Origin: Eretmocerus hayati
Taxonomy: Eukaryota; Arthropoda; Insecta; Hymenoptera; Aphelinidae
Length of the DNA: 64,000 bases
Assembly (NCBI GenBank): GCA_029851415.1
Contig: CM056743.1
Span: forward strand, 13,198,727 to 13,262,726
Reading direction: 5' to 3'
Below, in pieces: positions 13,101-26,400 of the stretch (its first letter is position 1; every line of letters begins with the position of its first letter). The position numbers were made by a program, and so were the translations under genes. Under the pieces are notes generated by a model. It was not told where the DNA came from. It made no database searches and was given only the letters and a program-made list of their open reading frames with translations.

Positions 13101-15340
13101 AAAGTATCATGAATGATGGCTCAGTTTTATATTTATTTTACAGATATGATGAATTTATACAGTGTGAAATGAATTTTATGATTTGTAGGGTCTTGAGAAT
13201 TTTTAAGTCATACTAGGTCAAGTTCATTTAATGAAATCTGACTCTATATCTATGGTTCGCTACTGTAGCACTGTCTTTCATTTTTCGATGGATCAAACCA
13301 AGATTAGGGCTCATGATCATTTATGAAATCTTATTCACAATTTGAACTTTTACTATTAGTTTTTGAGTTTCGGACGTCAATAATATAATTTTAGTCTAAT
13401 AATTTCTCCCAGAACTTTCCTCGTGATCATTAACAATAATCCGCAAATAACAAATTGGCACAAACTTCCTGAACAAATTGATTAACTCTCCAGGCGATTT
13501 TGCAATTCAATTTCAAAAAACTGGAAATGAAATTAAAGTTCATGATCGGTTGGTGCTTTTAAGATACGTATACATAACTTATGTGGTGATTACGAATTTA
13601 TTGACCGATCAGGAGTATCTCGTTTCATGTTTCAACGCATTGGGATATAGTTTACGAGACTATTTACTCGTTGAAATCTGCGAATTCACGTATGACGTAT
13701 CAATTTTTTTGCATAACAATAGGAGATGATGGGTATAGATATTATAGAGCCTCAGAGATGTTGCGCAAGTCAGTCTCATAGCTCTACTCTGATGCAGATC
13801 ATGCATAACGCATCAGAGCTATATATCCGTTGGAGCAATTTTATTCTTCAGTTCAGAAATGGCTCACTTACGAAACAATCCACTTTCCTAGAGACCACAA
13901 TTAATTTGAACCATCGGATTTCCAAATTGAGAGCGCTACTTTTAATCATTGAAAACTCTTTTTTTTTTTTTTTTGTTACTTGATTCTTTGTCCATCTATT
14001 TCAAAGACCCTTTTTTGAGCACACGAGGTGCTCACTTGATGTGTACAAAAAATTATTGAAATTGATCTTGTATTTTCTTTTGATAGCTCAGCTCAATGCA
14101 GTGTGGCAATGGTGCACATTCATTTTGATTCGAAAGGGGGAAAAGCACACGATAATTGTAACTAATTGAATAAAGCCATTCTAGTTGTATAGAGAAAGGC
14201 TACATTTTTGTGGGGTGATAAAAAAAGGGCAATTAGAGGTCGTTGACCCGTATACTAGTAGTTTAGTTGAACCTAACTCATAAAACAATATAACCTTTAG
14301 GATCGACATCAGAGTAAACTCGGTCAGCCTCCGCTCGCTTTTTCATGAGCTTTCTGATTTCTGATCGCCTATTCTGTATGCTCTCACATAATATGTAGGT
14401 ATATGTAACAGGAAAAGTCAGAATAAGAGTCCCGTAAGCACGTGCATTTAAGAATCGACACTTCTTGGCACACTATATAATATTAGAGTCTCACCTGGCT
14501 GGCACGATTGTATTTTTTTTTCTTTTACTGCTGCTGCTAAAATATAACTACAGTTCTGATGGTGTAGCTCTTCACGAGAGCTGTTTCATATACGAACGGA
14601 GGTTAGAACAATAGTACTGTTAGAATAATGCCAAGTCTACTCTCTGCATGGGTTTGTTGCGCTCTGCTGCTTCAAGAACTGAAATGTACTCTTCCATTTC
14701 TATATAACTTATTTTTCTTCTGATATCCAATATTGTGTATCGATATCAAATAAATACAGTTGGGCTCGCAGCTTCACTCACTTGAGTACTTTGTTTCCTC
14801 CTGTGAGTCGATGCATTTGTATTTATCAATTATGTTTCGCTTCGCGGAAGAAATTGAACGAAATATTTAGTTTAAACTCTTTGTGGGAAAAATTTGAAAT
14901 TTTATTCGAAAATAGCTCAAGATAATAACTCCATCACCGGATGACAGCATCATCTGATTTCCTTTTTGATAATCAATTTTGATCATTAATTTCATCCGTA
15001 TCTTCTATAATTATAATGAGCTATGATTTTTCATTCAGGAAGAGGTAAATATAATGAGCTCGCCGGACGCCATTATGATTACGGATAAGATAGAAAGAAA
15101 AAGGCTGGACAAATAAGTGTGTCAAGAGATACCACATTTGAGTGAAATCTCCTGGCTTTTGTGATGGCCAATAAGTGAAAATTTAACGGTCACAATTGGT
15201 CAAAATTGTGTTATATTAATTTTGGTGCGTCTCCAAACTCTTTCAGATTTGACCCAAGAAATTTGAGACTTATCCCGGACAAGAATCGCTTTTAAAAAAT
15301 TCGGGAAAGACGTACGCATTATCTTGGTGGATTTTGGAAC

Positions 15341-15440
15341 CCCCCCCCCACCCCCCACCGGTCACACCACGTCACATTTGAGTAAACCCCCCCCCCCTCC
15401 CTCCTTAGAAAGATGTCACAATTCTCGTGATTCCTCCCCC
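15341..15440 (+). repeat. C-tract repeat with ACGTCACATTTG-type motifs
   Basis: Several runs of 6 to 13 cytosines with short CCCTCCCTCC extensions alternate with GTCAC-containing motifs. A related block (GACGTCACAATTTG followed by a C tract and CCCTCCCTCC) lies at 16778-16825. This suggests two pieces of one dispersed repeat family, with the palindromic elements lying between them. Confidence 0.55.
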
Positions 15441-15734
15441 CTCCTTTGACAAGGACTTGATTCGAGTCATTTCTGATCGTGTATTGAAAATCTTACTAGG
15501 AACATGATTTGAATGATAAAATTAAGATTTTATCAAGATGACGAAGTACATGGAAATTATATCTGACGAGGAGAAAGATGTAAATATGCTATTGATCCAC
15601 CATTTCTAAATTAATTGTGTCCGGATTCAGTTCTCCTGAGCAAACGAGCTCGAGTCGCATAAAAACACACTATGGTGGAACCACTGAAAAAGATTCAAAG
15701 TAATATATCTGAATAAATTCTTGACAATGATATC

Positions 15735-16120
15735 AAGGCGATGCGGTCACCATGCAAGCTGAAAATCATTCCCAACTTTCTCCAATTCTATTGCGATTTG
15801 GGCTAAACGACGAGCGCACAAATATTTTTTATCATATAACTTAGATTTGTCCGCTCTTCGTTAAGCCCAAATTGCAATAGAATCGGAGAAAGTTGGGAAT
15901 GAAAATGTGCGTATATTATAGGTTAGGAGGTTCCCGCGGCCGAGTTATTCCCAGTTTTCTCCGATTTTCTCTTGATTTGGGCTGAGCGACGGATTGAGGA
16001 ATACAAGCTGGACTATAACAAGTATTCGACAACTCGTCTCACACTTTGAATCATCAAACTTTTTATGTGAAGTGTATTTTCAAGGTCTATGGTCACGGTG
16101 CACGGTGACCGCATCGCCTT
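15735..16120. mobile_element. Foldback/MITE-like element with nested inverted repeats
   Basis: The outer ends are inverted copies: AAGGCGATGCGGTCACC on the left and GGTGACCGCATCGCCTT on the right. Inside, about 49 bp at 15768-15816 is repeated in reverse at 15852-15900, and a third, diverged direct copy lies at 15946-15993. No coding capacity is seen, as expected for a non-autonomous DNA element. No clear target-site duplication is visible. The right end directly abuts the TTAA-bounded element. Confidence 0.6.
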
Positions 16121-16601
16121 TTAAGGCCAGTCCGTAGTGCTTACACTTACTCAGTACTCCATAGATGGCGCCACGGTGATTTGCATAGCGTAATTCCAAC
16201 AATATTCAATTTCTAAATAGTTGCAAACACTTTTTGGACCAAATCATTGAGTCAGCGCGCTTCCCAATAAAATTTCCAATCATTTGAGCTTGGTCACGTC
16301 TCAAAACTCGCGGTATATTTTGCGAGATTTGGAAAATGGCAAAGTGCATGACAGCGTGGTTCGTATGATGCGGTAGTGACAGCTCAAGATTGCGGTTTTC
16401 CAAATCCTGCAAAATATACCACGAATTTTGAGACGCAACAAAACTCAAATGATTGGAAATTCTATTGGGAAGCGCGCTGACTCAATGATTTTATCCGAAA
16501 AGTGTTTGCAATTATTTAAAAATTAGATATTGTTTGAAAACCTGCATGTACTCCGGTGCGTGTCTGGTTGCAGTAATCCGGGGACTACGGACTGGCCTTA
16601 A
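16121..16601. mobile_element. Foldback MITE flanked by TTAA
   Basis: TTAA at 16121-16124 and at 16598-16601 flanks inverted ends: GGCCAGTCCGTAGTGC on the left, and a right end whose reverse complement begins GGCCAGTCCGTAGTCC. Two subterminal arms of about 150 bp (roughly 16205-16340 and 16388-16530) are also inverted copies of one another, so the element can fold into a long hairpin. TTAA target duplication is the hallmark of piggyBac-superfamily elements; family assignment is inference. There is no transposase ORF, so it would be non-autonomous. Confidence 0.7.
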
Positions 16602-16777
16602 CTTGGATTGTGATGATGGTGATCAAACGAGCACGTTCAGGAGCGTTAGAAGCTTTAAGTGGCGAAGCCTTGCCTCAAATTGTCGTAAAGTGTTTCATTC
16701 GAGATATTCCCGAGAGATTGGAAATATCTTGATCAGTGGAAAATATCAAAGGTTGGGGAAAAAATTGAAAAACTTTT

Positions 16778-16825
16778 TGAGGACGTCACAATTTGCAACA
16801 CTCGCCCCCCCCCCTCCCTCCCTCA
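16778..16825 (+). repeat. C-tract repeat, second copy
   Basis: A GACGTCACAATTTG motif, then about ten cytosines and CCCTCCCTCC, resembling the block at 15341-15440. It lies just upstream of the first visible Rapgap1 exon. Confidence 0.5.
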
Positions 16826-17012
16826 AGTGCGGATGTGTTTTGTGAAGGACCCCAAAGAGTTCCTAACGATTTTATCAACCACCTCGAATACATATTTGCG
16901 TATCCCCTTAATTCCTATATCATTAAATAATACCTATGACAAGAAAAAATGTCAATACCCCGTAGTACACATGATAATGACGATCTACTTATTTTCTGTG
17001 TTGCATGATCAG

Positions 17013-17426
17013 ACATCGAGAGATGAACGAACAGCAAATGGATCGGACACAACATCCGAATCATCGACAATGGCATCGGGTACAACAATATCAACGTCGA
17101 CGACGACGAATTCGACAACAGGTACAAACGGAGCCAATAACGGATCGGCTACAAGTCCTGGTGCATCAGCAACTACACCATCACCTGTAGGTGATGCACC
17201 ATTAGGTCGTTCTTTAATGGAATCTGCACTTCAACAATCTGTAACGACGTCACAACCGCCACCTATGGTCGTTACACCACCAGGATATTGGGCTGATGGT
17301 ACTGAACATAGACATTCTACAGATCCATCTACTGGTAGAGCTTTATTACCTGCACAACCAGCTTGGCAGCCTAGAATAGATCAGGATGATACCGCAAAGT
17401 GCTACAGAAGATTTTTCGTTGGCAGA
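17013..17426 (+). CDS. Rapgap1: Rapgap1 first visible coding exon
   Basis: Phase 0 at both ends. It has a Thr/Ser-rich, probably disordered part, then [16 protein letters not shown] and CYRRFFVGR, which align with the sequence preceding the GAP region of Rap1GAP. The reading frame stays open upstream through the acceptor (to an ATG at 16971), so an unspliced start there, or use of the in-frame ATG at 17070, cannot be excluded. The donor is gtgagt. Confidence 0.85.
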
Positions 17427-20400
17427 GTGAGTATCTTTTATTTTTTTTTTTTTTACATATTTTTATAAGTATAGGTTGTTGAAAAGTAGTCGATTACTCG
17501 AAACAAGATCAAAAGTGTTTTTACTTCCAGAAGAAATTGGAAATATGTACCTTTAGAAACGAAATTTTTCAATCGCAATCACTTTTTCAATATTATGGAG
17601 TATATCAGTTCGGATCAAAATTTTGAATTTCGTGAACGTCTGTTGAGTATTTTGGCCATTTTTCGTTGAATATATATCATTATTGGTCGATGTGTTCTTT
17701 GGAGATGATTTTTTTCATGAACGACATGGAGTTTTCGTTGAAGGTTGTTGCAATCTGGGAAAGTGTTAACACGACCAGATTGAGTGACTTTATCACAACT
17801 GGTTGCGATGTCGTTAAATCACAATGTTGATCTTGCGATTCCGTAGCAAAATTTTTTCAATTTTAAAGTTTTGTGCTAAAAGTTGATTTCTTCCATGCTT
17901 TCAAATCTTGAGGATATTATTTTTTAGTTGAAATTTACCCAATCAATGCCCTGGTAGAAATTCATCCTAATGTAACACATTATTAGTCATAAAATGGCTA
18001 TTTTCAGCCAAAATTGGCCAAAAATAGCCATTTTATGTCTGTTAATGTGTTACATCGAAGTAAATTTCTACCAGGGTGGCTTTCTTTCTTTAATCAGATT
18101 GAAAAGGGTGAATTTCCGTCATACTTACTCTTGAATATCACGAGACAGAATTTAATTTTGGCAAGAGTAGATATGTATTAAAGCTTTTTTTGGGTTTTCT
18201 TGTGAATTTCTTAAAAATGAGCGCAAATTTTTCGAGATGATCGGCGTGCGTCAGATTGAAAATCTCGAAAAAATTCTACCTAAGACTCGTTGACCCAAGA
18301 TAACTTTTTTTCTTTTATCTAATCGGGCTCTGATGAGTAGCGAATGATCTTACCTAATGTCCAAAATGTGCTTATACATCTTCATGGATGGAAGATGAAC
18401 TAGGTACTTTTGGTATGAAAATTTGCAACTATGAGGGTCATCACCCTACTCACAATATTATCTCGATATACACTGATTATTCGTGCAACCCGACGCCTAT
18501 CTCATTACACATATCTCATCCCCAGAGTTTCAAAAGGTATTGTTTGATGCTTTCCATATCAAAAGTGTATTGGAATCTCAGTGAGAGGAGGGAACCTCTT
18601 ACACACACACTCTCTCTTTTTTTTCGAATCATGGCGCGTTGGCTTTGTGCATTTCCGGTTCACTCAATATTATGGGTTCAGGACGAGGTGTGGGCTGTAT
18701 ACTACATATAATAATACGCCAACATATATATGCATCCTGAAAGAATACTTCCGCGTATGTTTGCATGCTCGCTCGTCTATGCTTATGAATGAGCTTCAGC
18801 ATCAGCTTTCGTATTCACAAGCATGTACATTTAGATCCGGACTTGAGGCACGCACTTGTGTATATTTGCCCCCTCGTATCACGCGAACGTTTTTCCGGTG
18901 CAACGACTTGAAAAATTTGCCCACATACGCATGAAAAAGTCCCTAATTAGTTGGAGTCGCTTTAACTCATAACCCTTTTTTGCATAATACGTATGCTTGC
19001 TAAATCGTGTCGTTGGAATAAGCGGGGTGTAAATTTTAGCGTCTGACCAGTTTTGAACTTTCGAATAGCTCGAGAGGTAACGAAGATTGTGATGGAGGAA
19101 ACGTAATTAAAGAGATTTCGAGTCATTCTTTTTTTCAAGCCGTAGCTCGAGATAATTTTTGCTTGCTGTTGCGGCTTGCTCGGCGTCATCAGAATAATCT
19201 AAAAGAAATTGCACAATTTTTTGGATGCTATTCAGAGTTTCCAAAAAAAAATTCTGCAAAATGATTTTTGGCCCCATAGCTTTCCTATATTTTGCTTAAT
19301 TTCACTAGTAGCCGAGTATGATTGATTGAATCTTTTATTTTCAATATTTCTTCAAGTCATATCGGTGCAAGCTGTAGGAATTCGAGCAAAAATTCAAACT
19401 GTTTCAAAATCAGTTGTTTTGACTTTCATCAGTTTTGGGCTAAAAATATTCTCAAAATCAGCCTTTTCGACCATGCATCCTCTATTTTTAATGAAATTCT
19501 ACGCGTTTTAATGCGATTTCAATAATTTTTGACTAACTTTGACTGATTCGAGCTGCAAGAGTATAGAAAATTAAAATCACAGATATACTGTCCTCGTAGT
19601 TGTTATAGAGTTCCAAACGAATATTCTTCCATCACTGTTTCAAAGAATATGAGAATGGTCTCTCGAATTGCGATATATACTTTTTTTTTTTTGGGGTGTA
19701 AGTAAGAACAGTTGCCCTAAAGCTATATGTAGTAAGTACAGTACAGTACTGACAGTGAGAGCAGCACGCGGAATGCCAAATGAAAATTAGATTCAGCAAG
19801 CGACGACGGGGCGCTTTTGGCGTTTGCAGTATATAGCAACAAATGCAAGCGATATACTTACACTGAAAAAAGCAGGAAAGGAGCACTTTGCGCGCGTGGG
19901 AGTGGGAACTTTCTCACACTATGAATTCACAATGTTGAGGTACTTGCTGTTTCGTATATGCGCTTACTCTATCGCAAGCACAAGAATATACAATATACAT
20001 ATAAGTCGATGCATATATGCTCAGGATATATATACTCAGATTCCTCCCTCTTATACTATACCCTTTTATGTATTACTATTTTGCATCTCGCACCGAGCTT
20101 GCCTCACATTCGTTTATGAATATTACAAACATCAGAGAGCCTATCCCAATACCAGACGACTACAACAATGAGATGATGCCATAACACTATAGTTTTTGTC
20201 GTTGAGGATATTTTTTGTCAGACACGATTGCAACCCTGCCAGACTCTCATTACCATATTTACTTTTATCTTATGGTGTTACTTTTTATGTATTTTAATGG
20301 TGACTTCGAGTCTTTGAGTTTCGTTGAAATTAGATTACTCAGTATTAAGTTCATTTGATACTATTATTGTCAATTATTAACAGTCTCTAATTCTTCGAAA

Positions 20401-23400
20401 ATTTTGTATTCACCTAACAGAATTCTACATAATTTTGACAGTTTTCATCAAGTCAGAAGCAAATGAGAAAAAGTGAGTGTGAAAAATTTAATTGTCAGTT
20501 GTACACCAAATGAAAAACTTATTTTACTAAAAATATTCACCAAAAAAATCCCATATTATATATGATAGCAAACTTATGCTATACACTTTAGTGCGCACTG
20601 ATTTTTTCATTATAAAATTTTTTTATTGTTTTCCTAATCCACCAATTCACTCTCTAATAAAAAAAACTACCAAAAGTTTTCATAGCTCGAATGTACAACT
20701 CATTATTTCAAGTTACATTTATAATTTGCATCTTTCTAGGACTTTTTCCGCGTAATAACGAGAGAGACGCCACGCAATGTGTGCCTCTCTTACTAATTTA
20801 CGCAATTATGTTGGGCTCGAAACAGGTGTGGTGGAAGTCTGTCTGACTACTGCTTTTGCAAACACAAGGAGTGTGCACTCATAGTGTTGCATTTCACGCG
20901 TCTGATGACTCGCTCACGCGTGTCACCCCATGTGAGCCTTTGCATCAGCAGGAGCTTTTTTCATGAAATTCATTTTAATTGAAAAAAGCGTAGCCAAAAG
21001 TATACCACCCACATACCACCATGAAATAATCGTTCGAAACCTTACAAAAAAAAAAAAAAAAAGTATCGATTTGTCCCTTTCTTTTCATTCATCTAGTCAT
21101 TTGTGAATTCATATAGTATTTTCAGTGTCCAGACAGGAAAAATTTCATTTCCGTAGTCACGAAAGTTTCAGTAAGTGCCGATCAGATTCCAGAGTCATAA
21201 ATTATTCATCTTGTTGATAACAATCTTAATTCGTAGCTCAAATATATTAATTTGATCTGTGTGTTGACAGGCAATATTTAAAGCTTGGGGTAATTATTTG
21301 AACGACTAATATCAACCTATAAACCTGTACGCTCTAACTAATGAATTGATGAGAAAGCTCGTGGTTATCACTTTCGCTAGGATAATTTTTCTCTTCTTTT
21401 TCTAAAGAAACACACCTCTCGTATATCCCTGACTAATATTTATATGTTTTCTAAAACTTGTAGATACGATGGAATAAATTCATCTCGCAAAGTGAGAGGC
21501 GACGAATCCGATTTCCATATGCTTGTCGATCACGGAAACTGTAATCAAGAGAGAAATTCAAATGACAGATGTGTCATTGATTACAAGTCCATTTAGACAC
21601 TCTCGATTCTTGAAATGTCGATTTGTCAAATGTAGAGTACGTACTGAAAGAAAAAAGAATTATTATATACTCTGCCCCGCATATGTGAGGTAAAAAACAC
21701 TTTCTTAATCACTTTTTATGAGATCAGCGAGATTTCTACATATCGAGCTTTCCCGCTGATAAGATCCTATATTTATAGGTACTTATATCAGCAAACCACT
21801 TCACTTTTTTTTCACACAGAATTTTTGTTTTGGATTTCAGGTATGTTCCGACTTATGAGAATTCTTTTCATTAGTTTTTATGCAGCCTCTGTTAGAAATA
21901 ATCTCTCTGTTGGAATCAGTCAAAATCGACCGTAATCCACTGACTTGCAGTAAAATTCAATGAAAATCAGTGACTGTGAGCGATTTTCACTGATCACAAT
22001 GGAGAGAGTACTGGAAATTTTTTGGCAAAAAACTGCCCAAGTCGCACTGCTGCGCATTTCTATTAAAGCTATTTAATTCATAGGTGCGTCCATGAAATAA
22101 ATGGTGACATTTTTACCAGGGGTACTTTATGAAAATTTTGTTACTAAAATTTCAAGTGCTGCATCATCGGTAGCCTCAGATCGTAAACCAATTACGTACA
22201 ATTTGTACCACCAAAATTACGTCACAGTCGATACAGTCCATTGATTTTGCGAGCCATGAGAAATATCTTGGCATTGAGACATTCTGTGAATCATTCAAAT
22301 AATTAACAATCTGTATGCTACTCTGCGCTCATCACACATGCAGTCCAAGCTCTTATATACATAATTATTTTGAACGTATAAAGCGTCTTATTACTACGTC
22401 GATGGCCATGATGAAAATGATTCTGCATCCACTCCTGTAAAAATGATAATTGTGTCAAAATGCGAATGGAGGTTGGTTCTTTTGAATAAACTTAATTTTT
22501 TAGCGAGTGCATGGCGATCGAGGCTTTCTTCAATATTGACTCTTTTGAATTGAGATTTGATGATGGCCAAGTTGCTGCGCTTGTTGAACTCGCGCCTGTT
22601 TGATCGAATGCCATAAAATGATGAATAATAATCGCTTTGCTCGTAACTGATATTTTTTGTAGACGATTTCATGGCATTCGAATAACTTTTTTTTATTTTC
22701 AATCTGATCGCTTTCACTTGGTGCGTTGAAAATCATGAGCGAGTGTGCCATCAATAACATTCGAGAATTACAAGTAAATTAAAAATGAGACGAGAATGAA
22801 AAAATATGACATGGAAGAATAAGCTTGTGAGACATTTTTCCTGGAGAAATAGATCGAAGGCTTGTTGATTGCATTGTTCAAGACCCAGTTATAGATGTAT
22901 TGTTATAGACTGTGTCTGGAACTGCATTTCTGCTTATACATACTACTTATATATCAGCTAGATACGTTTTTTCCTTGTCCAAGTGAGTTCATTTTTCAAT
23001 TGCGTAATGTAATGCGCAGATGCTTCGTTTGCGCTCATCGAAGATCTCTATAATGTGTACACCTTGCTCATCGCTTGATGATGTAAAGGCACTCAAAATT
23101 CAAACGTTTGTCACTCTAGTATGCTTCATTTTTTGCTTCCTGCATCGACGTGACTTTTGAATTTTTAAAATTCGATCAATTGACCTGCCAATCGAAAAGA
23201 GAAAATTTTTTATGAGTTTCAAAATTTTCAATTTTCTACTTTTTCTACTCTTCTTACAACAAACAGAGTGGCACAAAAATAACAATTGGGCAGTTTCTTC
23301 AAAAATTTTCGATGCTTTTGTTCTTTTTTTTTTTTTTTCACTTTTCGTGATATTTTTGTTGAAAATCGCTCTTTGCCAATGTAGATTACGATTCATTTCA

Positions 23401-26400
23401 CCTTCCAACTTCACATAATTATTCGAGTCTGAGCCCAGCCTTTCATTCAATTGAGTCGCTCCCGTGCACAGCCAGAAGCATTATTATTATCATGATGATG
23501 CAGTTGAACAATGCGCATCATCAGCAACAGCATCATCAACAACAATGTCTAAAATGCAATAGGCAAAACTAAAATTTGCATAGAATAGGCAAACTCAAAA
23601 AAAAAAAACGTGTCGTCGTTCTCTGTCGGGTGCAGCATCATTTCTGCGTATTTCATTCCATACCCGCGCGGTACACCCAATGCAACATTGACTATATATT
23701 TAACGATATGTGACTCTCCACTATTGCAACGATGACCATCATAATCATGACTCTCATTGCGGTAATGATAACTTTGCCTCCGTTACGCAACTCTTGGTAT
23801 CGAAAATTTTTTTGTTACAATATTTCAGTTTGCCGCGAGATGATGCGGCTATTATTACGTAACAACGTCACCATCGAATACGTTCTACTTATTGTGTACC
23901 TTATATGACTCTATTATATTACGCACAATCCGCTTATCGTGCAAAGTAATGACATCATCATGAAGCCTCTGTAACCTCTCAATATACCTAATGCCCCCGG
24001 ATTGTTGAAATTCTTATCGATCGCAATTCGAACGGTGCGATTTGTACATTCTGCAGGCATCATACACCAACACCCATATCGCCTTTTCTCTCATGTATTA
24101 TTACACCTACGTCACTGCCTTTCCCTCGTAAAACTCGCTATATACCCAACTTTCGCACAAAAGTGCACGCAGTCGTTTGCTTCTGGCCCATTTTTCGATC
24201 GTAAGGAGCTACTGTAACTATAAATGTGAGATTCGATGTAACGGGGCCCTCTCAATAAACATTTTTACAATGAGAATACGCTTAGGAATGCTCCATATAT
24301 TATAAATTTTATTGCCCTCATGCGTTTTTAGGCCGTTGCGAAGAAAAGATTGTAAAAAAAATTTAACAGACCTACTTTTGTCTGTTGCTCGCCTCGCTTT
24401 TGATATTATTACAAGTGCAACAGGTTCCCTTCACGCCACATTGTGCAACTCTGTCTCATTTGTCTAAATGTGTAAATAATACATAACTGTATCATCAAAA
24501 AGGACTAAATTATCCGAATCGAGTTAAATTTACGATACACCCTATCAGCCTCTATCTCACATTCATAACTGATCTCGTGTCATAATGAGAATTATATATT
24601 CGTAAATTGAACAGTACTGTACACTATTTTTGGACATTTTGATTTGGTTACATGCTCGATGAGCTTAATTATCGATTATGCAGAGATAATATTATTCAAA
24701 CTGATTACATGTTTAATTTTGAGAATACCTATATATTATTTTACAGATTATTGTATAACGTTAACGTGATATTGATTTTTCAAATTTCAGGAGCATCTGA
24801 ATTTTGTTGGACGAGATGCTGAAAATGGGCCAGTTTTGGTATCGATAAAAGCTGAGACTGTGGCTGGACAAGAACACTGGCGAGTTTTGCTCAGGTTGAG
24901 GATAGGTTCGAGCCATGAACTTGTACCTGCAGCTACTTTAGGACCTAATCCATCGCCTATCAAAATGGTCAAGGTTAGTTTATTTGTTCATTTTTTCTGA
25001 AAAAAAATGTAATTGCATTCGTACTTACAGAATTTTACAAATTGACATTTACAGTACACTCAGTATTTTTAGTAGGCTCAATGAGGTTTTAGTTATATTT
25101 TATCATTTCAAGAGTTTTTGAATACATTTTTCGTGGTTCTTGCCTTCATTCGATTTTTTGAACCCTGGCAAAAATTCATAAGGTTTTCGATATTTTATAC
25201 CAATATCAACATTGAAACTATGTAAGGTGAGCAATATTTTTCCCGCTCCGTTCAACAATAATTGTAAGCTCTTGGTCAACTTTTCAACCTTCGCAGACCG
25301 ATAATGTTATCTGCTCACTATATAAAAGTGCCACATATTTTAAACATAAATTATTTGACAGTGTCACGAGGCCCTGTCACATCCATAATTTATATTCCAC
25401 TTTTTCGAGGCCATGAAAAATTTTCTTATGTATTCTTTTGTCCAGCAGTTGCACTATCACTTACGAATAGTTTCTATACAGAATACATTTAAACGGCAGT
25501 GGACTTTTCTCTTTCAAAAGCCAATTATCTTGTTTTGTTGTAAAATTTTGCTATAAATGAACATTTTCATAATGATGATAATTATAAAAAATCATTCTGC
25601 AAAAATTAAAACAGTTTAGGCAAAAACGCATTGTGAATATTGAGATTTTCCGAGTTGGGTTTCAATGAGGATCGTCAAACGTCAGATATAATGACGATCT
25701 AAAGACTTTAAATAAAATTGGCAATGTGATAATGGATGTGTTATATTTCGCAGGAAAAGCAAACGATCTAAAATGAACGTTTTCTTTCCCGCATTCTAGC
25801 TTATCCCTCTGTATTCTTTCCTGTTTGTATATGTTTGTGTACAGTCTGACTGTTCATTACGACTTTGCAATCTTATCCTTGATCCAATTTTTTGAAGAGA
25901 AGACTTTTATCAGTTTTACTTTTTTGGTATCTTTGTTTATATTCGGCGAAATAATTGTCAATCCTAGCGTATATTAACCGGATACATACAACCGTGACTC
26001 AATTTCCGACCTTAGTTATTTACAAGGGCCCAATTATGATTTGAACAATTCATTAAATTTCTAATATCGGTTTAATCACTATAACACTCAAAATGAGATA
26101 CTTGTATTTTATCGAAAAAAAATCGTGGCAGGAACGAAGAATTTAAATACTTTGAGAGTAGGTAAAATTTCTGTTACCGTGATGAGTTTGGCACGCTAAC
26201 ATTTTGTATGGCTCTCTTTACTCTTCCTCCCGAGTCGTGGCGCTTACACTTACTTACTTACTTACCTCAACGTACATCACACGGGAAGTTAATCGGTCGG
26301 TGCAGTTGCAGGAGACGTATCGAGGCGTGCAGGGGAATAATATAATGTGTACATATACCGAGATCTTATATACTGCTGCTACTGCATGCTTCTGAATAAT

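Larger units (their letters stand above)
447..17012. other. Gene-poor 16.5-kb stretch, no coding exon supported
   Basis: Only short unsupported ORFs with no family resemblance are seen on either strand. The interval should contain the 3' UTR of the left-edge gene and may contain 5' exons of Rapgap1, since the first visible Rapgap1 exon begins with a splice acceptor. Isolated GC-richer patches near 4.08-4.17, 7.95-8.10 and 11.22-11.33 kb could be non-coding exons or promoters; a consensus-like donor (ataggtaagt) starts at 11269. The interval also holds mononucleotide tracts, short tandem repeats, and a repeat cluster at 15.3-16.8 kb. Confidence 0.6.
17427..24790 (+). other. Rapgap1 intron of 7.4 kb
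   Basis: GT-AG intron (gtgagt to aatttcag). It contains the 128-bp hairpin repeat at 17949-18076, several poly(A/T) tracts and a short Gln/His-rich ORF at 23492-23572. I see no supported exon of another gene. Its length leaves room for alternative promoters. Confidence 0.75.

Noticed and set aside
16534..17012. ORFs directly upstream of the first visible Rapgap1 exon
   Set aside because: The first overlaps the end of a MITE and a C-tract; the second is the Rapgap1 frame running back through a plausible splice acceptor.
22394..22760. Two overlapping minus-strand ORFs in the Rapgap1 intron
   Set aside because: They overlap each other in different frames, with no recognised motif and no splice support.
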